A stretch of 64,000 nucleotides of DNA. Origin: Agrobacterium vaccinii (GTDB lineage Bacteria; Pseudomonadota; Alphaproteobacteria; Rhizobiales; Rhizobiaceae). Below the pieces are notes generated by a model. That model saw nothing but the letters and a program-made list of their open reading frames with translations. It did not search any database and was not told the origin of the DNA. Positions within the stretch are counted from its first letter, which is position 1; each line of letters begins with the position of its first letter. Location of the stretch: assembly GCF_021310995.1 (NCBI RefSeq), contig NZ_CP054150.1:1736001-1800000 (forward strand). The letters are read 5' to 3'. A program made the translations under genes and the position numbers. Of this stretch, positions 38,945 through 47,848 are shown piece by piece.

Positions 38945-40239
38945 CAAAGCGGCCTTTCAAATTCAAAACAGCGATCCGGCCCGTAAGCGGTTTCGCCGAC
39001 AAATGTAAATTCCTCTGGAATATCGGACCGCTTGACCGGGCTTTCAAGCCCGCCCGCGCCGACGATCATGGGGCTTTCGAACAGCAGGATACGGTCTACG
39101 AGGCCGGCTTCAAGGAAGGATTTCGCGACGTGAGCGCCACCTTCGACCAGAAGTTCAGATATTCCGCGGTTGGAGAGCAGGGTTAGGAGAGATTGGAGGG
39201 TTTCGGTTTCGAGGATTTCGACGCCCGAGGCTTCGAGGTGTTGGCGTTTGTGGGTGGCGCTACCCCCCTCTGCCCTGCCGGGCATCTCCCCCACAGGTGG
39301 GGAGATCGACTCGCGGTTGGCTGATCGCTCCACTCCGGAACCTGTATCGGACGCGTCGACCATTGATTCATTTTTAGCGTCTGACCCTGAGGGTGAGGTG
39401 TCCAGCGATGCCAGCGCCCAGCCAATCTCCCCACCTGTGGGGGAGATGTCCGGCAGGACAGAGGGGGGTAGCTCCGCACTCGACCCCAGCCGCGCCACAA
39501 CCACACCCACATCCCCAGCCGTCCGCACCAACGTCGACCCGACCGGCAACTCCAACCGCCGATCCAGCACAATCCGCACCGGCGAGCGGTGCTCAAGCCC
39601 GGCAATCCGCACCGTTAACTCAGGGTCATCGGCAATCGCAGTCCCAATCCCAACCAGAATAGCACCACACCGCGCCCGCAGCTCATGCACGGCGTGCCGC
39701 GATTCAGGACCGGTGATCGCCACCTGCCCTGCCCCAACCCGGCCAATCATACCATCCGCAGAAATTGCAATTTTTAAAATCACATGCGGACGTTTCTTCA
39801 TCTTCCGCGTGAGATATCCGGCCATCAAACGCTCGCCCTCACGGCGCAGCAAGCCGGTTTCAACCGCAATCCCGGCATCCCGCAAAATCTGGTAGCCGCG
39901 CCCGGAAACCCGCTCGTCCGGGTCATCGACGGCGACAACCACGCGAGCCACACCGAAATCCACCAGCGCGTTGGCGCATGGCGGTGTTCTGCCGAAATGG
40001 GAGCAGGGTTCGAGGGTGACATAGGCCGTCGCTCCCCTCGCCGCTTCGCCCGCGATCTCCAGTGCCTGGCGCTCCGCATGCGGGCGTCCGCCAATCGCCG
40101 TCACGGCTTCGGCGATGATCTCGCCATCTTTGACAAGAACACAGCCGACGGAGGGGTTGGTATCTGTGAGGCCTGTATGGCTGCGGGAAATCTCGATTGC
40201 CCGTGCCATGAACCGTTCATCATCGGCGCGGGTCGTCAA
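38944..40239 (-). CDS. ribD: bifunctional riboflavin deaminase/reductase with in-frame repeat insertion
   Basis: 431 residues from a TTG at 40239 (GGAG nine bases upstream); family members are usually near 360-380. The deaminase domain (1-145) has the zinc site His54 and Glu56 in PHAERQALE, and Cys79 and Cys88 in EPCSHFGRTPPC. The reductase domain (150-431) begins RPHVILKIAISADGMIG and ends LLVEGGAHVAKSFL...DRILLF. Residues of about 256-327 are unlike any RibD. They are encoded by the palindromic repeat at 39259-39472 and are rich in S, G, E and P. The frame stays open, so the protein may remain active with a surface loop. Operon with nrdR and ribE. Confidence 0.92.
   Translation of the reverse strand: MTTRADDERFMARAIEISRSHTGLTDTNPSVGCVLVKDGEIIAEAVTAIGGRPHAERQALEIAGEAARGATAYVTLEPCSHFGRTPPCANALVDFGVARVVVAVDDPDERVSGRGYQILRDAGIAVETGLLRREGERLMAGYLTRKMKKRPHVILKIAISADGMIGRVGAGQVAITGPESRHAVHELRARCGAILVGIGTAIADDPELTVRIAGLEHRSPVRIVLDRRLELPVGSTLVRTAGDVGVVVARLGSSAELPPSVLPDISPTGGEIGWALASLDTSPSGSDAKNESMVDASDTGSGVERSANRESISPPVGEMPGRAEGGSATHKRQHLEASGVEILETETLQSLLTLLSNRGISELLVEGGAHVAKSFLEAGLVDRILLFESPMIVGAGGLESPVKRSDIPEEFTFVGETAYGPDRCFEFERPL
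39259..39472. repeat. palindromic repeat element inside ribD
   Basis: Two 48-base arms (39259-39306 and 39425-39472) are inverted copies matching at 46 of 48 positions. They begin GCTACCCCCCTCTG and end GGGGAGAT. The arms enclose 118 bases. Each arm itself holds a smaller CTCCCC...GGGGAG palindrome. The element is read through in the ribD frame without a stop. Its base composition, with runs of C and G, differs from the gene around it. Such elements normally lie between genes in Rhizobiales. Confidence 0.85.
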
Positions 40240-40243
40240 GGTT

Positions 40244-40723
40244 TTACGCTCCAGCGTCCGTATCACGCGCAATCTTGGCGTTGATCTCAGCAATCACGTT
40301 CTCGAAATCTTCCGCATGGCTGAAATCGCGGTAGACGGATGCGTAGCGTACGAATGCCACGTCATCGAGACCTTTCAGAGCTTCAAGCACCTGCAAACCG
40401 ATTTCTTCCGATGGAATTTCCGTCTCACCGGAGCTTTCCAGACGTCGCGCAATGCCGGACACCGCTCGCTCGATGCGATCGCGATCCACCGGGCGCTTGC
40501 GCAGCGCGATCTCGAAGGACCGCACCAGCTTTTCGCGATCGAAGGGCAACTTGCGGCCGCTCTTCTTAATGACCATCAACTCGCGCAACTGCACGCGTTC
40601 ATAGGTCGTAAAGCGACCGCCGCAATCCGGGCAGATGCGCCGCCGGCGGATGGAGGTGTTATCCTCTGCCGGACGCGAGTCCTTGACCTGCGTATCTTCC
40701 GAGCCGCAAAAAGGGCAGCGCAT
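40244..40723 (-). CDS. nrdR: transcriptional repressor NrdR
   Basis: 159 residues. The N-terminal zinc ribbon is [17 protein letters not shown] with [16 protein letters not shown] (C-x2-C...C-x2-C). The ATP-cone follows: [21 protein letters not shown] and [10 protein letters not shown]. It senses ATP/dATP and represses ribonucleotide reductase genes. It lies between glyA and ribD with gaps of 13 and 4 bases, in the usual alphaproteobacterial order, so it is probably co-transcribed with them. Confidence 0.96.
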   Translation of the reverse strand: MRCPFCGSEDTQVKDSRPAEDNTSIRRRRICPDCGGRFTTYERVQLRELMVIKKSGRKLPFDREKLVRSFEIALRKRPVDRDRIERAVSGIARRLESSGETEIPSEEIGLQVLEALKGLDDVAFVRYASVYRDFSHAEDFENVIAEINAKIARDTDAGA

Positions 40724-40736
40724 CGCCTAATCCCTC

Positions 40737-42026
40737 TTATAGATATGGGTACATCGGGAACCGGTCCGTCATCGCGACAACCTTCTCCCGGACCGCAGCT
40801 TCAACGCTGGCATTGCCTTCATCGGAGTTGGCAGCCTTGAGGCCATCCAACGTCTCGACGATCAGCTTGCCGATTTCGCGGAATTCCGCTTCCTTGAAGC
40901 CACGTGTCGTACCGGCTGGCGTGCCGAGACGAACGCCTGAGGTGACGAAAGGCTTTTCAGGGTCGAACGGAATGCCGTTCTTGTTGCAGGTGATGTAGGC
41001 GCGACCGAGTGCTGCTTCCGCCCGCTTGCCGGTCGCGTTCTTCTTGCGAAGATCGACCAGCATCAGGTGGTTGTCGGTGCCGCCGGACACCACATCCAGA
41101 CCGCCTTCGACCAGCGTTTCGGCAAGTGCCTTGGCGTTTTTGACGACCTGTGCGGCGTAATCCTTGAACTCCGGCTGAAGCGCTTCACCGAATGCAACGG
41201 CCTTTGCGGCGATGACATGCATCAGCGGGCCGCCCTGAAGGCCGGGGAAAACAGCCGAGTTGAACTTCTTGGCCAGATCCTCGTCATTGGTCAGGATCAT
41301 GCCGCCGCGCGGGCCGCGAAGCGACTTGTGGGTCGTCGTCGTGGCAACGTGGCAATGCGGGAAGGGCGATGGATGCTGGCCACCGGCCACCAGACCGGCA
41401 ATATGCGCCATGTCGACCATCAGGTAGGCGCCGACTTCATCGGCAATCTCGCGGAAACGCTTCCAGTCCCAGACGCGGGAGTAAGCTGTGCCGCCAGCCA
41501 GAATAAGCTTCGGCTTGGTTTCCTTGGCCTTGCGCTCGACTTCGTCCATATCCAGCAGGTTGTCGCCTTCGCGCACGCCATAGGACACGACGTTGAACCA
41601 CTTGCCGGACATGTTGACCGGCGAACCGTGCGTCAGGTGCCCCCCGGAGTTCAGGTCAAGACCCATGAACGTATCGCCCGGCTGAAGCAGCGCGAGGAAC
41701 ACGGCCTGGTTCATCTGCGAACCGGAGTTTGGCTGAACGTTGGCGAAATTGACGCCGAACAGCTTCTTGGCGCGCTCGATGGCCAGCTCCTCGGCAATAT
41801 CCACGAACTGGCAGCCGCCATAATAGCGCTTGCCCGGATAGCCCTCGGCATATTTGTTGGTCATGATCGAACCCTGCGCTTCGAGAACGGCGCGGGAAAC
41901 GATGTTCTCAGAAGCGATCAGCTCGATTTCGTGGCGCTGACGACCCAGCTCCTTCTCGATCGCGCCGAAGATATCGGGATCAGCGTCGGCAAGCGGGCGG
42001 GAGAAGAAGGCATCTGTATTCGTCAT
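40737..42026 (-). CDS. glyA: serine hydroxymethyltransferase
   Basis: 429 residues from the ATG at 42026 with AGGAG nine bases upstream. The PLP lysine is Lys234 in [32 protein letters not shown] and [16 protein letters not shown] are the substrate loops, and [13 protein letters not shown] carries the PLP-contacting Asp and His. It interconverts serine and glycine and makes 5,10-methylene-tetrahydrofolate. First gene of the run glyA-nrdR-ribD-ribE-ribH-nusB reading leftwards. No glycine riboswitch is visible in the 130 bases upstream. Confidence 0.97.
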   Translation of the reverse strand: MTNTDAFFSRPLADADPDIFGAIEKELGRQRHEIELIASENIVSRAVLEAQGSIMTNKYAEGYPGKRYYGGCQFVDIAEELAIERAKKLFGVNFANVQPNSGSQMNQAVFLALLQPGDTFMGLDLNSGGHLTHGSPVNMSGKWFNVVSYGVREGDNLLDMDEVERKAKETKPKLILAGGTAYSRVWDWKRFREIADEVGAYLMVDMAHIAGLVAGGQHPSPFPHCHVATTTTHKSLRGPRGGMILTNDEDLAKKFNSAVFPGLQGGPLMHVIAAKAVAFGEALQPEFKDYAAQVVKNAKALAETLVEGGLDVVSGGTDNHLMLVDLRKKNATGKRAEAALGRAYITCNKNGIPFDPEKPFVTSGVRLGTPAGTTRGFKEAEFREIGKLIVETLDGLKAANSDEGNASVEAAVREKVVAMTDRFPMYPYL

Positions 42027-42156
42027 GATGATAGCTCCTGAGACAGTCATGCGATGGCGTCTTAACGCCCTGCCCTTTCAAGAGCAAGACAGCCTGCGAG
42101 ATTTGCCCGTCAAACTGCGACCTTCAGCGGAAATATTCCATCCAAGCCCCAAACAA

Positions 42157-42186
42157 AAAAGCCGCGCTTCGAAAAACGCGGCTTTT
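42157..42186 (-). terminator. intrinsic terminator of the L,D-transpeptidase gene
   Basis: AAAAGCCGCG, 10-base loop, CGCGGCTTTT. On the minus strand it continues TTTTTTGTTTGG. It lies 20 bases past the stop at 42207, between that gene and the glyA promoter. Confidence 0.88.
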
Positions 42187-42206
42187 GACAGGCCTGACGT
42201 GGCAGA

Positions 42207-43538
42207 TCAGTTGCGCGGCAACAGATCGTCATCGATGGAGCCGGAAGGCTGCTCCTGCGTATAGGTGGTGTTCAGCGCCAGCTCGGCATTGCCGTCCTTG
42301 CTGTAGATGTCGTCGCGGAACTGCACGACGCCATCGCGTGTCGACCATGCCGTGATGTAAACGAAATACACCGGAATTTCCTGCGCCAGCTTGATCGGCG
42401 TGTTGACACGGGTCGCGATGACCCGTTCGATTTCCTGACGCGACCAGCCGGGCGTGTCACGCAGCATCCACGATGTCAGGTCGCGAACGTTCTGCACGCG
42501 AACACAGCCCGACGACTCGAAACGCATCAGCTTGTTGAACAGGCCCTGCTGCGGCGTGTCGTGCATGTATTCGTTGTTCGGGTTGTGGAAGTTGATCTTG
42601 GTCGAGGACATGGCGTTGTTCTTGCCCGGATCCTGACGGAACATCAGGTTCGGGGCCTTAGGCGCGTTCCAGTCGATCGTCGTCGGCGACACTTCCTGCC
42701 CACGGCCATCCAGAAGGCGGATGTTGTTGCGCTCCAGATAGGTCGGGTCCTTCTGCATCAAAGGCACGATGTCCTTTTCGATGATCGAGCGCGGCGCCGT
42801 CCAGTAAGGGTTGAGAATGATCTCGTAAATCTTGGAGTTGATGATGTGGGTCGGGCGGGTATCCTTGCCAACGACAGCCGTGTTGCGCAGCACGACGCGG
42901 TTGTTCTCGACCGCTTCGATGGACGCCGCCGGAATATTCACCATCACGTGGCGCGGGCCGAGATCGCCCGACATGGTGTTGATGCGAACAAGGTTGGTCT
43001 GAAGCTGCCCCAGACGAATCTGTGCGGAAACATTCAGCGCCTTCAAGGTGTATTCACCGATAACGCCATCAGCCGGAAGGCCGTGGCGCGCCTGGAAGCG
43101 CTTCAGGGCACCATCGACATAGGAATCGAACGCGCTGGAAATACCGGCTTCACGCGGCAGGTCGCCGGAGATCATCAGACGCTGGCGCAGGGCCTGAATG
43201 GATGGATCGCTGACGCCAATCTGAAGTTTCTGCTGGCTTGGCGGCACTTCCGGCCAGCCACCGTTGGAAACGATCTGCTGATACTGCATCATCGCCTGCT
43301 GCACGAAGCCGGGCGACTCAGGGCTCAGAACCGGGGTGTTGGACGCAACACCGGCAGCGGCGCGCGACGAGTTGGCATCGAACTGATCGTCCCAATTGCC
43401 GCGACGCGACGATCCGATGAGATCGTTGAACGCATCTTGCGCAAATGCGGGCGCGGCAAGAGCCACAGCGCCGAGGGAAACGGCAGAGCGCAACATGGCG
43501 CGCCGTGAAACAACTTCGGGGACGATTTTCTTTGTCAT
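42207..43538 (-). CDS. L,D-transpeptidase with peptidoglycan-binding domain
   Basis: 443 residues. A twin-arginine-like signal (VSRRAMLRSAVSLGAVALA) ends near AFAQ. A peptidoglycan-binding domain (FDSYVDGALKRFQARHGL, DGVIGEYTLKALN) precedes the YkuD catalytic domain with FHNPNNEYMHDTP and RFESSGCVRVQNV; Cys345 is the nucleophile. It forms 3-3 cross-links or anchors proteins in the periplasm. Its size and layout resemble the YcbB/LdtP class. The LdtR-type regulator gene lies 313 bases upstream on the same strand, as in Liberibacter, where LdtR activates ldtP. Confidence 0.93.
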   Translation of the reverse strand: MTKKIVPEVVSRRAMLRSAVSLGAVALAAPAFAQDAFNDLIGSSRRGNWDDQFDANSSRAAAGVASNTPVLSPESPGFVQQAMMQYQQIVSNGGWPEVPPSQQKLQIGVSDPSIQALRQRLMISGDLPREAGISSAFDSYVDGALKRFQARHGLPADGVIGEYTLKALNVSAQIRLGQLQTNLVRINTMSGDLGPRHVMVNIPAASIEAVENNRVVLRNTAVVGKDTRPTHIINSKIYEIILNPYWTAPRSIIEKDIVPLMQKDPTYLERNNIRLLDGRGQEVSPTTIDWNAPKAPNLMFRQDPGKNNAMSSTKINFHNPNNEYMHDTPQQGLFNKLMRFESSGCVRVQNVRDLTSWMLRDTPGWSRQEIERVIATRVNTPIKLAQEIPVYFVYITAWSTRDGVVQFRDDIYSKDGNAELALNTTYTQEQPSGSIDDDLLPRN

Positions 43539-43795
43539 TTTACCTACCAGCCACTTTATCAGGCATCATAAACAACGCCTAAAACAACATCGTTAACAAA
43601 CACGTATGGACGCGCCTGCCGGCAGGAAGAACTCTATGCGAACGATGGATGACGCATGACGCGAACACAGGAGAAACCGCCGGCTCCTAGCATGTGGCGG
43701 TCCCATACCAATATGGCCAATTCGTGTCACCTGATGGCGCCTCACGAACCCGTGTTGCCAGGTGATTTTGCGATTGCAGCGCACAAAAATGCAAC

Positions 43796-43823
43796 AAGCC
43801 GGATGCGCCCCCACATCCGGCTT
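43796..43823 (-). terminator. terminator after ldtR
   Basis: AAGCCGGATG, 8-base loop, CATCCGGCTT. On the minus strand it is followed by GTTGCATTTTTG. It ends the ldtR transcript. The rest of the 313-base gap (43539-43851) holds the probable promoter of the L,D-transpeptidase and no gene I can support. Confidence 0.75.
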
Positions 43824-43851
43824 TGCTTGATGATACGATATTGCCGATCGA

Positions 43852-44364
43852 TTACAGGCGGTAAGCGATCGAGTCGTTCCAGAAACGGTCCAGACGCTGG
43901 AGCATCTTGTTCATTTCTGCGAACTCGCCGGTGCCGATGCCGCCGACTTTTTCGATGGAGCCGATGTGGCGCTCATAGAGGCCTGCAACGGTTTCTGCGA
44001 TGTCCTGGCCCTTTTCGGTCAGGCTGATGCGAACCGAGCGGCGGTCGATGCGGGAACGCTGGTGGTTGATGAAGCCGAGGTCTACCAGCTTCTTGACGTT
44101 GTAGGACACGTTGGAGCCGAGGTAGTAACCACGCGAGCGCAGCTCGCCGGCGGTCAGTTCGGATGTGCCGATGTTGAAAAGCAGGAGCGCCTGAACTGCG
44201 TTGACATCATCGCGACCCTGACGGTCGAACTCGTCCTTGATGACATCGAGAAGGCGGCGGTGGAGGCGCTCGACCAGGTGAAGCGATTCCATGTAGAGAG
44301 AGCGGATGGTTTCGTCCTGAGCGTCGGAAACGATGGCCTGTGGCTTTGCTTTGCTATTGATCAT
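43852..44364 (-). CDS. ldtR: LdtR-type MarR family regulator
   Basis: 170 residues. The winged-helix core reads QALLLFNIGTSELTAGELRSR, YYLGSNVSYNVKKLVDLGFI (recognition helix) and NHQRSRIDRRSVRISLTEKG (wing). Helices at both ends form the dimer. The sequence and the position upstream of an L,D-transpeptidase match LdtR of Liberibacter and Sinorhizobium, which controls cell-wall remodelling and osmotic tolerance and responds to small ligands such as phloretin or benzbromarone. GTTTGTTT repeats lie 20-40 bases upstream of its start and may be its operator. Confidence 0.88.
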   Translation of the reverse strand: MINSKAKPQAIVSDAQDETIRSLYMESLHLVERLHRRLLDVIKDEFDRQGRDDVNAVQALLLFNIGTSELTAGELRSRGYYLGSNVSYNVKKLVDLGFINHQRSRIDRRSVRISLTEKGQDIAETVAGLYERHIGSIEKVGGIGTGEFAEMNKMLQRLDRFWNDSIAYRL

Positions 44365-44593
44365 GACTGCCTCACTGTTTTGTTTGGCGGTGTTTGTTTG
44401 TTTCCCGCCTTGAGACCAAATCTAAGCAATGCGCATAAAATTCTACTTAAAATGCACGATTAATGAAACGTTACTTGCATGTCTCGCTTTTGATGAGTGT
44501 TGTACCGGATTCAAAATCGCCCCGGTCACCGCTATATATTTCAATGACTTATGCCAAAAAATCTGCCAAAAAATGGCCTCAATAGCTTTAATT

Positions 44594-45031
44594 TTATGGT
44601 AAATCAATTCTTGAGCGTTCGTCGTTTTGGCGTGCATCGAGCCAGAAAGCGACCTGGAATAGTATATAAACAGTTGAGATTATGCCGTGCATGATGGGCA
44701 CCATGGTGTTGTGCCCGAATATATTCGGCCACACCCTGTACATGGCGATCTGGGTTCCGGCACCGATGACCCACATGACGGCGCCCCAGGACGCGCCGAG
44801 CCAAAGGCCAAGGGCTGCAACCGGGAAAACGACGGCCAGACTGGTGCCTGCCACGCGCCATGGCATGTTGAGCATATCGAACCGCGCCTGCCCGCCCACC
44901 GAATAGCCCGTCAGCATCGCCCAATATTGCAGGCCGAACCAGAAACACGACAGCGCCACCAGTCTCAGAAAGACGATGTAGAGAATTTCCGCGAAAGGTC
45001 GTTTGGGATGAGGGAGAGAATCAGGTTCCAT
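44594..45031 (-). CDS. small four-helix membrane protein, possibly DUF6163
   Basis: 145 residues from the ATG at 45031. Four hydrophobic segments: about 15-45, 58-80, 83-103 and 115-135. It carries LRLVALSCFWFGLQYWAMLTG and GASWGAVMWVIGAGTQIAMY. Position between ldtR and hemB and the sequence pattern fit a small Rhizobiales family I recall as DUF6163, but this is from memory. The function is unknown. The 229 bases between this gene and ldtR are AT-rich and carry only probable ldtR control DNA. Confidence 0.7.
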   Translation of the reverse strand: MEPDSLPHPKRPFAEILYIVFLRLVALSCFWFGLQYWAMLTGYSVGGQARFDMLNMPWRVAGTSLAVVFPVAALGLWLGASWGAVMWVIGAGTQIAMYRVWPNIFGHNTMVPIMHGIISTVYILFQVAFWLDARQNDERSRIDLP

Positions 45032-45194
45032 GGGGCGAAGATAATGACCTGTTGCGGGCGCGACCAGCAGATATTGCGCTGCGACACGGTGACTGTCAAA
45101 ACCCCGCAACGATCTGCCGCATTCGCATGTGCGTTACATTGTGTTATGGGCCACTCTGAATGAAGCGACGTTTTGGACGCCGTCACATCCGCAC

Positions 45195-45313
45195 CCCTCA
45201 TTCCTGTGCTTGTCACAGGAATCCAGTCGCCGCGCGTCTGCGCTGCGCAGGGACTCTTTTCAGCCCATAGACATGGGCTGGCTGGATTCCTGTGAAAAGC
45301 ACAGGAATGAGGG
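45195..45313. repeat. 119-bp inverted-repeat element upstream of hemB
   Basis: The ends 45195-45226 and 45282-45313 are inverted copies matching at 31 of 32 bases (CCCTCATTCCTGTGCTTGTC...). Each end contains its own hairpin ATTCCTGTG...CACAGGAAT. The centre holds ATCCAGTCGCCGCGCGTCTGCG (split here as 45221-45240 plus CG), which recurs at 33547. It fills much of the 362-base gap between the membrane protein gene and hemB, which otherwise must contain both promoters. Confidence 0.85.
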
Positions 45314-45393
45314 TGAGCAAAGTGACCGCGTCCAGACAGCGGCGTCCCGTACCGTCGGTATGAGTGGTGCCGCATCTGGAAAGGCAAAGGTAT

Positions 45394-46407
45394 ATGAACG
45401 ACAAGACCCATCTGGTAGATCACATTACCGGTCACCGCCGGATGCGCAGAAACCGCAAGGCGGACTGGACGCGCAGGCTGGTGCGCGAGAACCAGTTGAC
45501 GGTGGACGATCTGATCTGGCCGGTCTTCATCGTGCCGGGTACCAACATTGTGGAGCCCATTCCCGCCATGCCGGGCGTCAACCGCATGAGTGTGGACCGC
45601 TTGGTGGAGGCAGCGAAGGAAGCAGCCGATCTCGGCATTCCCGCCATCGCGACCTTCCCCAACATCGAGATGAACCTGCGTGACGAGACAGGATCGCAGT
45701 CGCTGGAGGCCAACAACCTCATCAATCAGGCCACCGTCGCCATCAAAAGGTCCGTCCGCAACATCGGCGTCATCACCGATGTGGCGCTGGACCCTTTCAC
45801 CAGCCACGGCCATGACGGCATTTTGCGCGGTGACGATATCGTCAACGACGAAACCGTGGATCAGGTCGTCAAGGCCTCGATCATGCAGGCGGATGCCGGT
45901 GCCGATATCATTTCCCCCTCTGAAATGATGGATGGCCGCATCGGCGCCATTCGTCGCGGGCTGGATGCTGCCGGCCACCAGAATGTCGGCATCATGGCTT
46001 ATGCCACCAAGTTCTCGTCCGGCTTTTACGGTCCCTACCGCGAGGCGATCTGCACCAGCGGCCTGCTGAAGGGCGACAAGAACAGCTATTACATCAACCC
46101 CGCCAACGGCATGGAAGCGATGCGCGACGCGGCGCTCGATGTGGAAGAAGGCGCCGACATGCTGATGGTCAAGCCGGGCCTGCCCTATCTCGACATCTGT
46201 TGGCGCTTGAAGGAAGCCTTCGGCCTTCCGACCTTTGCCTATCAGGTCTCCGGCGAATACACCCAGATCAAAGCCGCCGCCATGCAGGGCTGGATAGACG
46301 GTGAACGGGTGATGATGGAAACCCTGCTCTGTTTCAAGCGCGCGGGTTGCGATGGCATCCTGACCTACTTCGCGATCGAGGCCGCAAAGAAGCTCGCAAA
46401 GGGTTGA
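45394..46407 (+). CDS. hemB: delta-aminolevulinic acid dehydratase (porphobilinogen synthase)
   Basis: 337 residues from the ATG at 45394, with AAAGG upstream. It condenses two aminolevulinic acids into porphobilinogen for haem. The Schiff-base lysines are Lys206 in YATKFSSGFYGP and Lys260 in LMVKPGLPYLD. The metal loop reads DVALDPFTSHGHDG. The zinc-type cysteines are replaced by Ala and Asp, so this is the Mg2+-type enzyme expected in alphaproteobacteria. A 119-bp repeat lies about 80 bases upstream. An RDD gene follows after 65 bases. Confidence 0.96.
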   Translation: MNDKTHLVDHITGHRRMRRNRKADWTRRLVRENQLTVDDLIWPVFIVPGTNIVEPIPAMPGVNRMSVDRLVEAAKEAADLGIPAIATFPNIEMNLRDETGSQSLEANNLINQATVAIKRSVRNIGVITDVALDPFTSHGHDGILRGDDIVNDETVDQVVKASIMQADAGADIISPSEMMDGRIGAIRRGLDAAGHQNVGIMAYATKFSSGFYGPYREAICTSGLLKGDKNSYYINPANGMEAMRDAALDVEEGADMLMVKPGLPYLDICWRLKEAFGLPTFAYQVSGEYTQIKAAAMQGWIDGERVMMETLLCFKRAGCDGILTYFAIEAAKKLAKG

Positions 46408-46472
46408 GCTACGGCTCATTGCATTGCACGGTTTTCCACACCATATAATTTTGCGAACAGGAGAACCCGTCG

Positions 46473-46931
46473 ATGACACTCGACCCGAATACGACATATG
46501 TACCCACCGAAGACTGGCGCGCCTATAGCGGCGTGCTGAGCCGCCGCGTGTTCGCCTTCATCATCGATTACATCATCGTGGCTCTGCTGTGCATTCCGGC
46601 CGCCGTTATCGTCTTCTTCCTTGGTGTCATCACGCTCGGTCTCGGCTTCGCGCTCTATCCGATCCTCATCTTCGTCGTTGCCGTGCTGTATTTCGGCCTG
46701 ACGCTGGGCAGCTCCGCCCAGGCAACACCCGGCATGCGCGCCATGGGCATTGCAATGGCGCGAACGAACGGTCGGCGAATCGACTTCCTTCTATCTACGA
46801 TGCACATCGCGCTTTTCTGGATCCTGAACTCGGTGCTGACACCATTGATCCTGCTGGCAGGCCTGTTTACGGAACGTTCGCGTCTGCTACACGACTTCCT
46901 GATGGGCACCGTTATGGTCCGAACGACTTGA
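46473..46931 (+). CDS. RDD family membrane protein
   Basis: 152 residues. The R-D-D pattern shows as RRVFAFIIDYIIVALL at the first helix. A second hydrophobic block and the loop GSSAQATPGMRAMGIAMARTNG follow, then a third helix and RSRLLHDFLMGTVMV, all hallmarks of RDD proteins. These are small inner-membrane proteins, some linked to Na+/H+ transport, mostly uncharacterised. AGGAGA lies nine bases before the ATG. It may be co-transcribed with hemB. Confidence 0.88.
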   Translation: MTLDPNTTYVPTEDWRAYSGVLSRRVFAFIIDYIIVALLCIPAAVIVFFLGVITLGLGFALYPILIFVVAVLYFGLTLGSSAQATPGMRAMGIAMARTNGRRIDFLLSTMHIALFWILNSVLTPLILLAGLFTERSRLLHDFLMGTVMVRTT

Positions 46932-47068
46932 TTGACACGCTCATATAAGGAAAGTCACATGGGCTGCCTCAAATTGATGTGCAGCCCCCATCTGCCAGTT
47001 GACGTTTCAGGGCTTTTTGCCATTCTGGTACCAAGGTCTTGACGGGCGAAGGGAGCGATCAGGGTTCG

Positions 47069-47827
47069 ATGAACACGCAGGCGACGCCTTCTCCGCAATT
47101 TTATCTGACAGCTCCGGCCACCTGCCCCTATCTGCCCGGCCAGCTGGAGCGGAAGGTCTTCACGCATCTTGTCGGTCCACGCGCGACCGATATGAACGAC
47201 CTGCTGACCCAGGGCGGCTTCCGTCGCTCCCAGAACATCGCCTATCGCCCGGCCTGCGAAACCTGTCGCGCCTGTGTTTCCGTACGCATTCTGGTGGACC
47301 GTTTCGTGCCCACCAAGTCCATGCGCCGCGTTCTCAGCCATAACAATGACCTCGTGGCCACCGTTCACCAATCTGAACCCTCCACTGAGCAGTTTTCCCT
47401 CTTCCGCCGCTATCTCGACCACCGCCATCAATCCGGTGGCATGTCGGATATGTCGGCGCTGGACTACGCCGTCATGGTGGAAGACACGCACGTCAACACC
47501 CGCATCATCGAGTATCGCAAGCGCGAGCCGGGTGCTGGCATCGATGACAGCAAGCGCGGCGAGCTGATCGCCGTCGCGCTGACGGACACCATGAGCGACG
47601 GCCTGTCCATGGTCTATTCCTTCTTCAACCCCGACTATGAGAAACGCTCGCTCGGCACCTTCCTCATTCTCGATCACATCGCCCGTACTCGCACGCTTGG
47701 CCTGCCGCATGTCTATCTGGGTTACTGGGTCAACGGCTCGGAGAAAATGGGCTACAAGGTGCGCTACCACCCGCAGGAACACCTGACACCGCGCGGCTGG
47801 GAACTCTACGAGCCCGAGCAGGTCTGA
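47069..47827 (+). CDS. bpt: aspartate/glutamate leucyltransferase (N-degron pathway)
   Basis: 252 residues from the ATG at 47069; a TTG at 47039 would add ten. The N-terminal cysteine cluster is CPYLPG with [16 protein letters not shown]. The conserved YMVED-type core appears as [13 protein letters not shown], followed by [20 protein letters not shown] and [15 protein letters not shown], as in Bpt and eukaryotic ATE1. Bpt adds leucine to proteins beginning with Asp or Glu, marking them for ClpS/ClpAP. The DUF922 gene follows after 21 bases and is probably co-transcribed. Confidence 0.93.
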   Translation: MNTQATPSPQFYLTAPATCPYLPGQLERKVFTHLVGPRATDMNDLLTQGGFRRSQNIAYRPACETCRACVSVRILVDRFVPTKSMRRVLSHNNDLVATVHQSEPSTEQFSLFRRYLDHRHQSGGMSDMSALDYAVMVEDTHVNTRIIEYRKREPGAGIDDSKRGELIAVALTDTMSDGLSMVYSFFNPDYEKRSLGTFLILDHIARTRTLGLPHVYLGYWVNGSEKMGYKVRYHPQEHLTPRGWELYEPEQV

Positions 47828-47848
47828 ACAGACCGCCTTCCCGATACA

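Noticed and set aside
44965..46497. 510-residue frame on the minus strand across hemB
   Set aside because: Antisense shadow of hemB, which carries both catalytic lysines; no motif in the opposite frame.
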